This document shows positions 1-5,422 of a DNA stretch of 5,422 nucleotides, one piece after another (the stretch's first letter is position 1; each line of letters opens with the position of its first letter). Origin of the DNA: CAVCAD01 sp036653735 (lineage in GTDB: Bacteria; Bacillota_I; Bacilli_A; RF39; UBA660); assembly GCA_036653735.1 (NCBI GenBank), contig JAVVTI010000048.1:1-5422 (forward strand). Reading direction: 5' to 3'. The position numbers and the translations under genes were made by a program. Below the pieces are notes generated by a model. That model ran no database searches and was not told where the DNA came from. It was given only the letters and a program-made list of their open reading frames with translations.

Positions 1-23
1 GCTGTTATAATATCTAAATTCAT
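1..23 (-). CDS. 5' end of a gene downstream of frr (partial, 7 codons)
   Basis: An ATG at 23-21 lies 16 bases after the frr stop, and the frame stays open to the window edge, giving MNLDIIT followed by an incomplete codon beginning GC. A purine-rich stretch (GAAGAG) about 6 bases upstream, just after the frr stop, could serve as ribosome binding site. In many Firmicutes the gene after frr is uppS (undecaprenyl diphosphate synthase), which would fit the position and short spacing. Seven residues cannot identify a family, and the typical UppS motif containing DGNGRWA would lie outside the window. The uppS suggestion therefore rests only on gene order. Co-transcription with frr is likely because there is no room for a terminator between them. 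Confidence 0.5.
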
Positions 24-39
24 TTATTTCTCTTCTTTC

Positions 40-579
40 TTATATAGTAGTTAATTCTTTTTCTTTATCCTTATATTTTTCATCAACAATCTTATTAAAT
101 TTCTCTATCATTTCTTGAACAATACTTAAGTACATTTTTTCTTCATTTTCTGAATAATCACTTCTTTTAATCAAGTTATTTTCATCTTGACGTATATTTC
201 TAAGAGCTATCTTAGCAGCTTCTGCCATATCCTTAGCTTGCTTTACATATTCTTTTCTAGTCTGCGTAGTAAGTTCTGGAATATTAAGAATAAGCATCTC
301 ACCATTATTAGTTGGATTCATTCCTAAATTAGCAGCATATAAAGATTTTTCAATCTCTTTAAGAGCTCCTTTATCAAATGGTTTTATTAGCATCTGTCTT
401 GCTTCTGGTATACTTATTTGACATAAAGTTTGTAACAAAGTAGGCACTCCATAATAATCAACCATTATACCCTTTAATATGTTTGGATTAGCCCTTCCAG
501 CTCTTATAGTACTAAATTTATCATCTAAACTAATAATTGCTTTATCCATTTTGTTTTTAATTTCATTTTCATTAAACAT
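40..579 (-). CDS. frr: Ribosome recycling factor (RRF)
   Basis: This encodes a 179-residue protein, close to the usual ~185, that matches ribosome recycling factor end to end. With EF-G, RRF splits the post-termination ribosome so that its subunits can be reused; it acts in the cytoplasm and is normally essential. Visible signatures are RAGRANP near residues 26-32 (family RTGRASP/RAGRANP) and a hinged central domain around residues 31-104 with DYYGVPTLL and IKPFDKGALKEIEKS. The second half of the long helical domain carries ALRNIRQDENN at about 125-135, including conserved Arg127 and Arg130, and the C-terminus ends in a charged KDKEKEL. The ATG at 579 is supported by AGGAG seven bases upstream. 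frr usually follows pyrH and tsf, but here it follows a probable terminator and a small unknown gene, so it may have its own promoter in 595-626. A further gene starts 16 bases downstream. Confidence 0.97.
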   Translation of the reverse strand: MFNENEIKNKMDKAIISLDDKFSTIRAGRANPNILKGIMVDYYGVPTLLQTLCQISIPEARQMLIKPFDKGALKEIEKSLYAANLGMNPTNNGEMLILNIPELTTQTRKEYVKQAKDMAEAAKIALRNIRQDENNLIKRSDYSENEEKMYLSIVQEMIEKFNKIVDEKYKDKEKELTTI

Positions 580-594
580 AAGTTTTCTCCTGAT

Positions 595-626
595 ATAATA
601 TTATCACAAAATAAAAGACTTGTAAA
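595..626 (-). promoter_or_regulatory. Candidate frr promoter overlapping the terminator
   Basis: On the minus strand TTTACA (626-621) matches a -35 hexamer at five of six positions. Downstream lie several -10-like choices: TGTGATAAT (608-600, an extended -10 with a 15-base spacer), TAATAT (603-598, 17-base spacer) and TATTAT (600-595, 20-base spacer). Transcription would begin only some 10-15 bases before the frr ATG, leaving little more than the Shine-Dalgarno as leader, which is unusually short. In DNA this AT-rich such matches arise easily, so the call rests mainly on frr needing a promoter if the hairpin upstream really terminates. An alternative is that frr is transcribed by read-through. 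Confidence 0.3.
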
Positions 627-637
627 TTACAAATCTT
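606..637 (-). terminator. Probable intrinsic terminator between the small ORF and frr
   Basis: The minus-strand transcript reads AAGATTTGTAA, then a U, then TTACAAGTCTT (637 to 615). The arms pair over up to 11 positions; the practical stem is about 8-9 pairs because the loop must open. One pair is G-U on the minus strand and would be an A-C mismatch if transcribed from the plus strand, which favours minus-strand function. The stem is followed by UUAUUUUGU (614-606), a U-rich tail. The stem has only two or three G-C pairs, so it may be leaky. It lies 44 bases after the stop of the small 70-residue gene and would end the xer-tdk-ppdK unit. Confidence 0.6.
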
Positions 638-681
638 AGTTATTAATTAATTTTTAAAACATAATTTTTTATTAAATTTCT

Positions 682-894
682 TTACTTACCAATAATCTTT
701 TTAGAATATTCTTCTAATTCTCTTAAAGTCTCAAGTTCTTCTTTTGTTAACTTTCCATTTCCACCTTCGTTTTTTACTGCTACAACTGATATTGGCGTAC
801 TTATACGTGCTAAAAACTTATCATGATCAGATAGTTTTTCATAATTAACACATTTTTCCTTTTCAGTTAGTTTACTAAAACTTTCAAAATCCAT
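682..894 (-). CDS. Small protein of unknown function, 70 residues
   Basis: I do not recognise a named family. The reading frame extends upstream to an ATG at 951, but a near-perfect Shine-Dalgarno (AAAGGAGGTG, 912-903) sits directly before the ATG at 894, and translating the longer form would only read through that site, so I take 894 as the start. The 70-residue product is charged and soluble-looking, with no signal peptide or membrane segment. The N-terminal part is probably helical (MDFESFSKLTEKEKC), then comes YEKLSDHDKFLARIS (about residues 18-32), a short hydrophobic stretch (ISVVAVK), a glycine-rich turn (EGGNGK) and a C-terminal charged helix (KEELETLRELEEYSKK). The 'LSDHDKFLARIS' segment seems familiar from small hypothetical proteins of Clostridia, but that is memory, not a search. 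The gene lies 60 bases after ppdK and is followed by a hairpin terminator, so it probably ends that transcription unit. Confidence 0.8.
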   Translation of the reverse strand: MDFESFSKLTEKEKCVNYEKLSDHDKFLARISTPISVVAVKNEGGNGKLTKEELETLRELEEYSKKIIGK

Positions 895-902
895 TTTATT
901 AA

Positions 903-912
903 CACCTCCTTT
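903..912 (-). promoter_or_regulatory. Strong ribosome binding site that sets the small-protein start
   Basis: AAAGGAGGTG on the minus strand is almost fully complementary to the 3' end of 16S rRNA and lies 8 bases before the ATG at 894. It is much stronger than the site in front of ppdK. It argues for high translation of the small protein and against the in-frame ATG at 951, whose extra 19 codons would run across this site. Confidence 0.85.
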
Positions 913-954
913 ATGTATATATTTATTATTATCATTTAATACTTTAAACATTTT

Positions 955-3570
955 CTAAATATTTTTTAACTTTTCCTGTGCACTAAGTAATTTAACTATA
1001 TATATTTTATATGGACTACAAGAAATATAATCAACTTTATTTTCCATAAAGAATTTTATTCCTTCTTCACTAGTAGCTTGCTCACCACACACACCTAAAG
1101 ATATATCATTTTTAACACTTCTTGCAGCATCTATACTATGCTCTACAAGTTTACCAACACCCTTAGTATCAAAATTAGTAAATGGGTCTATATCAAATAT
1201 CTTTTTATCATAATAATCATTAATATATTTAACAGAATCATCTCTAGAAAAACCATATGTCATTTGAGTTAAATCATTAGTACCATAGGAAAAAAAGTCA
1301 CAACTAGTAGTAATTTTATCAGTTAATAATGCAGCTCTTGGTACTTCTATCATAGATCCTAAGCTATAGTTTATTTTTATATTTCTTTGCTTCATTATTT
1401 TATCAGCTTCATTATCTATAATTTCTTTTAAATAATCAAATTCTTCTTTACTACAAATTAGAGGTATCATTATATTAATTTTAGATTTAATTGATTTTTC
1501 AATTAAATTAATCCCCGCTGTTATAATAGCATTAGTTTGCATAATAGCTATTTTAGGATATTTAATTAATAATCTGCATCCTCTTTGTCCTAACATAGGA
1601 TTAAATTCTTTTAATGAAGATATAATATTATTTAATTCTTTTTTACTAATATTAAGTGATAAAGCTAAAGCTTCTATTTCATCTATTTTAGAAGGTAAAA
1701 ATTCATGAAGAGGAGGATCTAATAAACGAATAGTTACATCTTTTCCAGATGCAGCAATAAATATTTTTTCAAAATCACTTACTTGGTATTTTAATAATTT
1801 ACTTATAGCTTTATCTTTACTTTTTTCTTCATTAGAACAAATCATTTCTCTAAAAGCTAATATTCTTTTTTCATCAAAAAACATATGCTCTGTTCTACAT
1901 AACCCTATTCCATCTGCTCCAGCATTAAATGCAGTTATAGCTTCTTTCTCAGTATCAGCATTAGCATAAACTTTTATAGCTTTTACTTCATTTACATATG
2001 ACATAAAAGTATGTAAGTCCTTACTTTCATAAAACTTATTTGCTTTAATTTTACCATTATAAATATAACCTGTTGTACCATCTAAAGATATATAATCTCC
2101 TTCTTTTAATGTAATTTTATTAAAACTTAAAGTTTTTTGTTTCTCATTTATCGTTATCTCTTCACAACCAGTAATACAACATTTACCCATAGATCTTGCT
2201 ACTACTGCAGCATGAGAAGTAGTACCACCTCTTTGAGTAAGTATTCCATTAGCATAATTCATTCCAACTATATCCTCAGGTGAAGTTTCCTTTCTTACTA
2301 ATATAGTATCTACTCCTAATAAAGAAGCCTTTTGTACATCTTTTGCATTAAAATAAATCTTTCCATATGAAGCACCAGGAGATGCTGGTAAACCTTTTGC
2401 AATAATAGTAGCATTCTTTATTTCTTCTTCATCAAATAATGGATGTAATACTTGTTCAATATCAGTTTTAGTTATTCTCATAATAGCCTGAGTCTTAGTT
2501 ATAATTTTTTCATTAACTAAATCACAAACTATTTTTAAAGCTGCTGAAGCAGTTCTTTTTCCATTTCTAGTTTGCAATATAAATAATTTCCCATTTTCTA
2601 CTGTAAACTCCATATCCTGCATATCTTTATAATGATTTTCTAAAATATTACAGTACTTTATAAATTCATCATACACCTTAGGCATAAAAGTCTTTAAATT
2701 ATTTATATCCTCTGGTGTTCTTACACCAGCAACAACATCTTCTCCTTGAGCATTAATTAAATATTCTCCAAATAATTTTTTATCTCCATTAGATGGATTT
2801 CTAGTAAAAGCAACTCCTGTTAAAGATATATTATTTAAGTTTCCATAAACCATTTCCTGTACATTTACAGCAGTTCCCCACTGATGTGATATATTATTAA
2901 GTTTTCTATAATACTGTGCTCTATCATTATTCCAACTTAAAAATACAGCCTCTATAGAAGTATAAAGTTGTTTATTAATATCCTGAGGAAAAATACTATT
3001 ATTCTTAATATATATAAGCTTAAATTTATCTATTATTAAAACTAAATCTTTTATAGTTAAATCAGTATCATTAATAATATTCCTATTCTTCTTAACATTA
3101 GTTATAATATTTTCAAATAAACTCTTATCATATCCTTTTACAACATCTCCATACATTTGTATAAGTCTTCTATAAGAATCAAAAATAAATCTAGGATCTT
3201 CATACATTTTTGAATAAGTATGTACAATTTGATCATTTAAACCAAGATTTAAAATAGTATCCATCATACCAGGCATACTTATTCTAGCACCACTTCTAAC
3301 ACTTAATAATAAAGGATTATTAGCATTACCAAAAGTTTTACCACTACTTTTTTCTAATTGTTTAATACACAAAGATATCTGATGTCTTATCCTTGAATTA
3401 AGTACTTTCTTATCATCATAAAACTTAATACATGCATCAGTTGATACAGTAAATCCACTTGGAACAGGAAGCCCTATATTAGTCATTTCTGCTAAATTAG
3501 CTCCTTTCCCTCCTAGTAAATTTCTTAAATTCTTATTACCCTCATTAAACATATATACATATTTTTTCAT
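955..3570 (-). CDS. ppdK: Pyruvate, phosphate dikinase (PPDK)
   Basis: This 871-residue protein (family ~875) catalyses ATP + phosphate + pyruvate to AMP + PPi + PEP, and in anaerobes often runs toward pyruvate and ATP. The N-terminal ATP-grasp region shows GGKGANLAEM (20-29, Lys22), SVRSGA with Arg92, GMMDTILNLGLN, and Glu321/Gln333/Arg335 in the nucleotide site. The swivelling phosphohistidine domain has TQRGGTTSHAAVVARSMG with His453 (His455 in the Clostridium symbiosum enzyme). The C-terminal PEP/pyruvate barrel has CRTEHMFF (Arg559), RLLDPPLHEFLP (Arg615), NPMLGQRGCRL, IEVPRAA (Glu742), GTNDLTQMTYGFSRDD (Asn765) and the acid-base Cys828 in GVCGE. All expected catalytic residues are present, so it should be active. 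Oddly, the residues after CGE are Q-A-T rather than the usual H-G-G, and the final SCSPYKIYIVK differs from SCSPFRVPIAR. The ATG overlaps the tdk stop as ATGA; the nearest Shine-Dalgarno-like AAGGA is 12 bases away, so translational coupling is likely. Confidence 0.97.
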   Translation of the reverse strand: MKKYVYMFNEGNKNLRNLLGGKGANLAEMTNIGLPVPSGFTVSTDACIKFYDDKKVLNSRIRHQISLCIKQLEKSSGKTFGNANNPLLLSVRSGARISMPGMMDTILNLGLNDQIVHTYSKMYEDPRFIFDSYRRLIQMYGDVVKGYDKSLFENIITNVKKNRNIINDTDLTIKDLVLIIDKFKLIYIKNNSIFPQDINKQLYTSIEAVFLSWNNDRAQYYRKLNNISHQWGTAVNVQEMVYGNLNNISLTGVAFTRNPSNGDKKLFGEYLINAQGEDVVAGVRTPEDINNLKTFMPKVYDEFIKYCNILENHYKDMQDMEFTVENGKLFILQTRNGKRTASAALKIVCDLVNEKIITKTQAIMRITKTDIEQVLHPLFDEEEIKNATIIAKGLPASPGASYGKIYFNAKDVQKASLLGVDTILVRKETSPEDIVGMNYANGILTQRGGTTSHAAVVARSMGKCCITGCEEITINEKQKTLSFNKITLKEGDYISLDGTTGYIYNGKIKANKFYESKDLHTFMSYVNEVKAIKVYANADTEKEAITAFNAGADGIGLCRTEHMFFDEKRILAFREMICSNEEKSKDKAISKLLKYQVSDFEKIFIAASGKDVTIRLLDPPLHEFLPSKIDEIEALALSLNISKKELNNIISSLKEFNPMLGQRGCRLLIKYPKIAIMQTNAIITAGINLIEKSIKSKINIMIPLICSKEEFDYLKEIIDNEADKIMKQRNIKINYSLGSMIEVPRAALLTDKITTSCDFFSYGTNDLTQMTYGFSRDDSVKYINDYYDKKIFDIDPFTNFDTKGVGKLVEHSIDAARSVKNDISLGVCGEQATSEEGIKFFMENKVDYISCSPYKIYIVKLLSAQEKLKNI

Positions 3571-4178
3571 TTATTTCTTTTTTCCTTCTTAAAATTAATT
3601 TTTAAAACTTTTTCTAAATAACATTTCCCACACAAAGAAACATATTTAGTATTATCACAAGTTCCATCTATACATATCTTCTCACCATCTGTTACATAAC
3701 TTCCATTTATTTCCCTTGCATTAAATTTAGCCCTTTTACCACAATCACATATAGTTACTATTTCCTCTAAGATATCTGCAAGTTCAAATAATCTAGCACT
3801 ACCTGTAAACGCTTCAGTCTTAAAATCTGCTCTAAGACCATAACATATTACTGGGATATCATATTTCTTAGTAAAAAGATATAATTCATCAACATGCTCT
3901 TTACTTAAAAAGTTAGCTTCATCTACAAATATACATGATATATAATTTTTATAACATGATAATAAGTATTCCTTAAATGATTGATTATCATCTACTAAAA
4001 AGTCCACTTTTCTTTTTAATCCAATCCTAGCTACTAACATATCATCACCTTTAGTATCTATTTTAGGCTTAATAACACTTACTTTCATTCCCTTTTCTTC
4101 ATAATTATAAGCTGCTGCTAATAAAATAGAAGTCTTACCACAATTCATAGCTCCATATCTAAAATATAACTTACTCAT
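3567..4178 (-). CDS. tdk: Thymidine kinase, type II (TK1-like)
   Basis: This enzyme phosphorylates thymidine to dTMP with ATP, a salvage step in the cytoplasm. The 203-residue protein shows the P-loop GAMNCGKT (9-16), like the E. coli-type GAMNAGKS rather than the GPMFSGKT of many Firmicutes. It also has the Walker B/catalytic pair FVDEANFL (Asp86, catalytic base Glu87), the YGLRADF strand and following lasso region (113-119), and FTGSARLFELAD. Cys144, Cys146, Cys183 and Cys186 (CDCG and CGKC) form a probable structural zinc site. After the thymidine-binding YVSLCGKC comes a short basic tail (KEKRNK). The ATG at 4178 is preceded by AAGGAGG four bases away, and this site overlaps the stop codon of the recombinase gene. 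Downstream, tdk overlaps ppdK by four bases. In many Firmicutes tdk sits by rpmE and prfA, so this neighbourhood is unusual. The TGA stop shows that the standard code is used. Confidence 0.95.
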   Translation of the reverse strand: MSKLYFRYGAMNCGKTSILLAAAYNYEEKGMKVSVIKPKIDTKGDDMLVARIGLKRKVDFLVDDNQSFKEYLLSCYKNYISCIFVDEANFLSKEHVDELYLFTKKYDIPVICYGLRADFKTEAFTGSARLFELADILEEIVTICDCGKRAKFNAREINGSYVTDGEKICIDGTCDNTKYVSLCGKCYLEKVLKINFKKEKRNK

Positions 4179-4182
4179 TCTT

Positions 4183-4189
4183 CCTCCTT
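4183..4189 (-). promoter_or_regulatory. tdk ribosome binding site overlapping the xer stop codon
   Basis: AAGGAGG on the minus strand lies four bases before the tdk ATG and shares bases with the TAA that ends the recombinase gene (4190-4188). A ribosome terminating on the recombinase would cover this site, so translation of the two genes is likely to be linked. Confidence 0.8.
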
Positions 4190-5057
4190 ATTTACGTAAA
4201 TGATATTTATTATAAACACTTCTAAGTCTTTCATTTGTTATATGAGTATAAACTTGAGTTGTTTTTAAACTACTATGTCCTAAAAGTTCTTCAACAGTCT
4301 TTATATCACAACCATTATCAAGTAAATGAGTTGCAAACGTATGACGCATTGTATGAGGAGATATATCTAAAGAAGATGCATTCTTCTTAAGTAAACTATC
4401 AAATATAAAACGCACTCCTCTATCAGTAATTTTATCACCATTTTTATTAAGTAACAAGTACTTGTTACTTTCATTTTTTAGTAATATATTTCTTTCATTA
4501 TTAATGTACTCACTAATAGCATTTTTAGTAGAATCATTAAAATAAACTATTCTTTCTTTACTTCCTTTTCCTAATATACGTATCTCTTTTTTATCTATAT
4601 CTATATCATTTATTAGTATATTAACAAGTTCACTAATTCTAATACCACTTGAATAAAGAAGCTCAAATATTAATTTATCTCTTAATTTATACTTAGATAA
4701 TTTATAAAATTCCATTACTTCTTCTATCTGATTATAATATAAAAAAGAAGGTAATTTTCTTTCTTTTTTAATATAACATAATAATTTAGTATTATTAGTT
4801 TGTATATATTTCTTATCTGATAAATAATTAAAAAAACTCTTAATACTACTTATCTTTCTATTAATAGTATTTCTACTATATTTATTATTATATAAATAAT
4901 TCATATATATTTTTAAATCTTCATAAGTAATTGCATTAAATTCTTTATTAATAAGATTATTAAAATCTACTAAATCTCTTTTATAAGATATAATAGTACA
5001 TGATGAATAGTTAAGGAAAACCTCTAAATAATTAAGAAACTCATTTATATAATTCAC
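4188..5057 (-). CDS. Tyrosine recombinase, XerC/XerD-like
   Basis: The 289-residue length and domain order match the Xer recombinases (about 295-300 residues) that resolve chromosome dimers at dif. The N-terminal SAM-like core-binding domain covers about residues 1-90, with SYKRDLVDF and the helix RNTINRKISSIKSFFNYL. The catalytic domain follows from about 105. All catalytic residues are visible: Arg140 in SSGIRISEL, Lys164 in GKGSKER, His235 and Arg238 in HTMRHTFATHLL, His261 in LLGHSS, and nucleophile Tyr270 in TTQVYTHI. Spacing matches E. coli XerD with a constant offset of 8-9 residues. Whether it is the XerC, XerD or single-recombinase (XerS/XerH-like) member cannot be decided here, although the length favours XerC/D. 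The start is GTG: the frame is closed by TAG three codons upstream, and the next ATG is at residue 52, inside the core-binding domain. No dif site, integrase cargo or attachment repeats are visible nearby, so a housekeeping role is more likely than a mobile element. Confidence 0.93.
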   Translation of the reverse strand: MNYINEFLNYLEVFLNYSSCTIISYKRDLVDFNNLINKEFNAITYEDLKIYMNYLYNNKYSRNTINRKISSIKSFFNYLSDKKYIQTNNTKLLCYIKKERKLPSFLYYNQIEEVMEFYKLSKYKLRDKLIFELLYSSGIRISELVNILINDIDIDKKEIRILGKGSKERIVYFNDSTKNAISEYINNERNILLKNESNKYLLLNKNGDKITDRGVRFIFDSLLKKNASSLDISPHTMRHTFATHLLDNGCDIKTVEELLGHSSLKTTQVYTHITNERLRSVYNKYHLRK

Positions 5058-5058
5058 A

Positions 5059-5422
5059 TTAACCTACTAAATAAGGATCTGTCTTAGTTCCTTTTCCTGT
5101 TACAAGAGTTTCTTTCTTAAGTGAAATAACAGGTCTTAAATTATAAGCAGAACTAGTAATAGAATTAAATAAATTTTTTTGCTCTATAGTTCCTTTAACA
5201 TAAATCATATTAGAGTTAGGATTAAAATTATAAGGACTAGATAGCCACCAGTTTCCAGTATCACCTGACTTTTTAGCATTATCAAAAAGATATGAATCAC
5301 TTTTTTGATCATATATGCCTCCAGCATAAGCGACTTCATCGGCACTTAAAATGCCTCCTTTTATAGCAATATTATCACTTGCATTTGGACATTTAAATTG
5401 TGGTGTTTTATTAGTCTCAAGC
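5059..5422 (-). CDS. C-terminal part of a probable surface or secreted protein (DUF6273-like), 5' end outside the window
   Basis: An open frame runs from the right edge (first whole codon at 5421) to TAA at 5061-5059 and gives 120 C-terminal residues. These include KGGILSADEVAYAGG (21-35), TGNWWLSSPYNF (55-66), a strand-rich middle, YNLRPVISLKKETLVTG (93-109) and the terminal GKGTKTDPYLVG. The pattern of a WW-S-P segment followed by 'RPV(I/V)SL ... GTxxxPY' at the C-terminus is one I recall from large families of exported proteins in gut Firmicutes, often with a prepilin-like N-terminal anchor. I think DUF6273 or a relative, but this was not searched. Because the N-terminus is missing, export cannot be tested here. 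The single cysteine (residue 11) and many Asn/Ser/Gly/Tyr residues fit an extracellular beta-rich fold. The recombinase gene follows after one base, so the two are co-transcribed. Confidence 0.75.
   Translation of the reverse strand, partial: LETNKTPQFKCPNASDNIAIKGGILSADEVAYAGGIYDQKSDSYLFDNAKKSGDTGNWWLSSPYNFNPNSNMIYVKGTIEQKNLFNSITSSAYNLRPVISLKKETLVTGKGTKTDPYLVG
5063..5067 (-). promoter_or_regulatory. Weak ribosome binding site before the GTG start of the recombinase
   Basis: Only GTAGG is found five bases before the GTG at 5057, and it lies inside the last codons of the preceding gene, whose TAA (5061-5059) ends one base before the start. A weak site, a GTG start and near-contact of stop and start suggest low-level translation that depends on ribosomes finishing the upstream gene. 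An out-of-frame ATG at 5059-5057 is followed at once by TGA and is not a start. Confidence 0.5.

Noticed and set aside
641..672. AT-only inverted stretches (such as TTAATTAA) after the small ORF as a second terminator or regulatory site
   Set aside because: There is no G-C pair to hold a stem, and such palindromes are expected by chance at this composition.
895..951. Extending the small protein to the ATG at 951 (89 residues)
   Set aside because: The extra 19 codons read across a near-perfect Shine-Dalgarno (912-903) that serves the ATG at 894, and there is no comparable site before 951, which lies three bases after the ppdK stop.
899..954. Promoter between ppdK and the small gene
   Set aside because: Several TATAAT-like hexamers occur, but none has a convincing -35 at the right spacing. 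The 60-base gap fits read-through from ppdK.
4188..5057. Recombinase as the integrase of a mobile element
   Set aside because: Length and motifs fit cellular XerC/D. No tRNA, attachment repeats, excisionase or phage genes are visible, and the neighbours are housekeeping genes with matching base composition.
5057..5059. ATG at 5059-5057 as the recombinase start
   Set aside because: It is in another frame and is followed immediately by TGA. The recombinase frame begins with the overlapping GTG at 5057.
1..5422. CRISPR array, tRNA, rRNA, riboswitch, or plus-strand genes
   Set aside because: I saw no regularly spaced repeats and no tRNA- or riboswitch-like conserved cores. No plus-strand frame with a plausible start, ribosome binding site and recognisable protein was found; the minus-strand genes fill nearly the whole window.

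Overview
The window is a compact, AT-rich stretch (roughly a quarter to 30% G+C by eye) in which every gene lies on the minus strand, so genes are read from high to low coordinates. The protein families, strong AGGAGG ribosome binding sites, very low G+C and Asn/Lys/Ile/Tyr-rich proteins suggest a low-GC Firmicute (Bacillota) or a host-associated Bacilli/Mollicutes-like relative. The standard genetic code is used: UGA terminates the thymidine kinase gene, and tryptophans are UGG in both the PPDK and the partial surface protein. It is therefore not a code-4 mycoplasma.

Layout in transcription order, starting at the right edge. (1) 5059-5422 is the 3' end of a gene for a probable surface or secreted protein, whose C-terminal domain resembles a repeat-type domain common in gut Firmicutes (my recollection is DUF6273-like). 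(2) 4188-5057 is a complete XerC/XerD-type tyrosine recombinase starting at GTG, one base after the previous stop. (3) 3567-4178 is a type II thymidine kinase (tdk) whose Shine-Dalgarno overlaps the recombinase stop codon. (4) 955-3570 is pyruvate, phosphate dikinase (ppdK), overlapping tdk by ATGA. (5) 682-894 is a small 70-residue protein of unknown function with a very strong ribosome binding site. (6) A hairpin with a U-rich tail at 606-637 is a probable intrinsic terminator ending this unit. (7) 40-579 is ribosome recycling factor (frr). (8) 1-23 holds the first seven codons of another gene, possibly uppS by the usual gene order.

The right-hand part, from the surface protein to the small ORF, looks like one tightly coupled transcription unit. 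It joins chromosome resolution (Xer), dTMP salvage (Tdk) and PPi-linked PEP/pyruvate interconversion (PPDK), which have no obvious shared pathway. frr and the partial gene after it form a second unit. Most of the content is housekeeping. I found no convincing new defence, mobile or RNA system. The points most worth checking are the altered C-terminal active-site loop of PPDK, the unknown small protein, and the terminator directly in front of frr.
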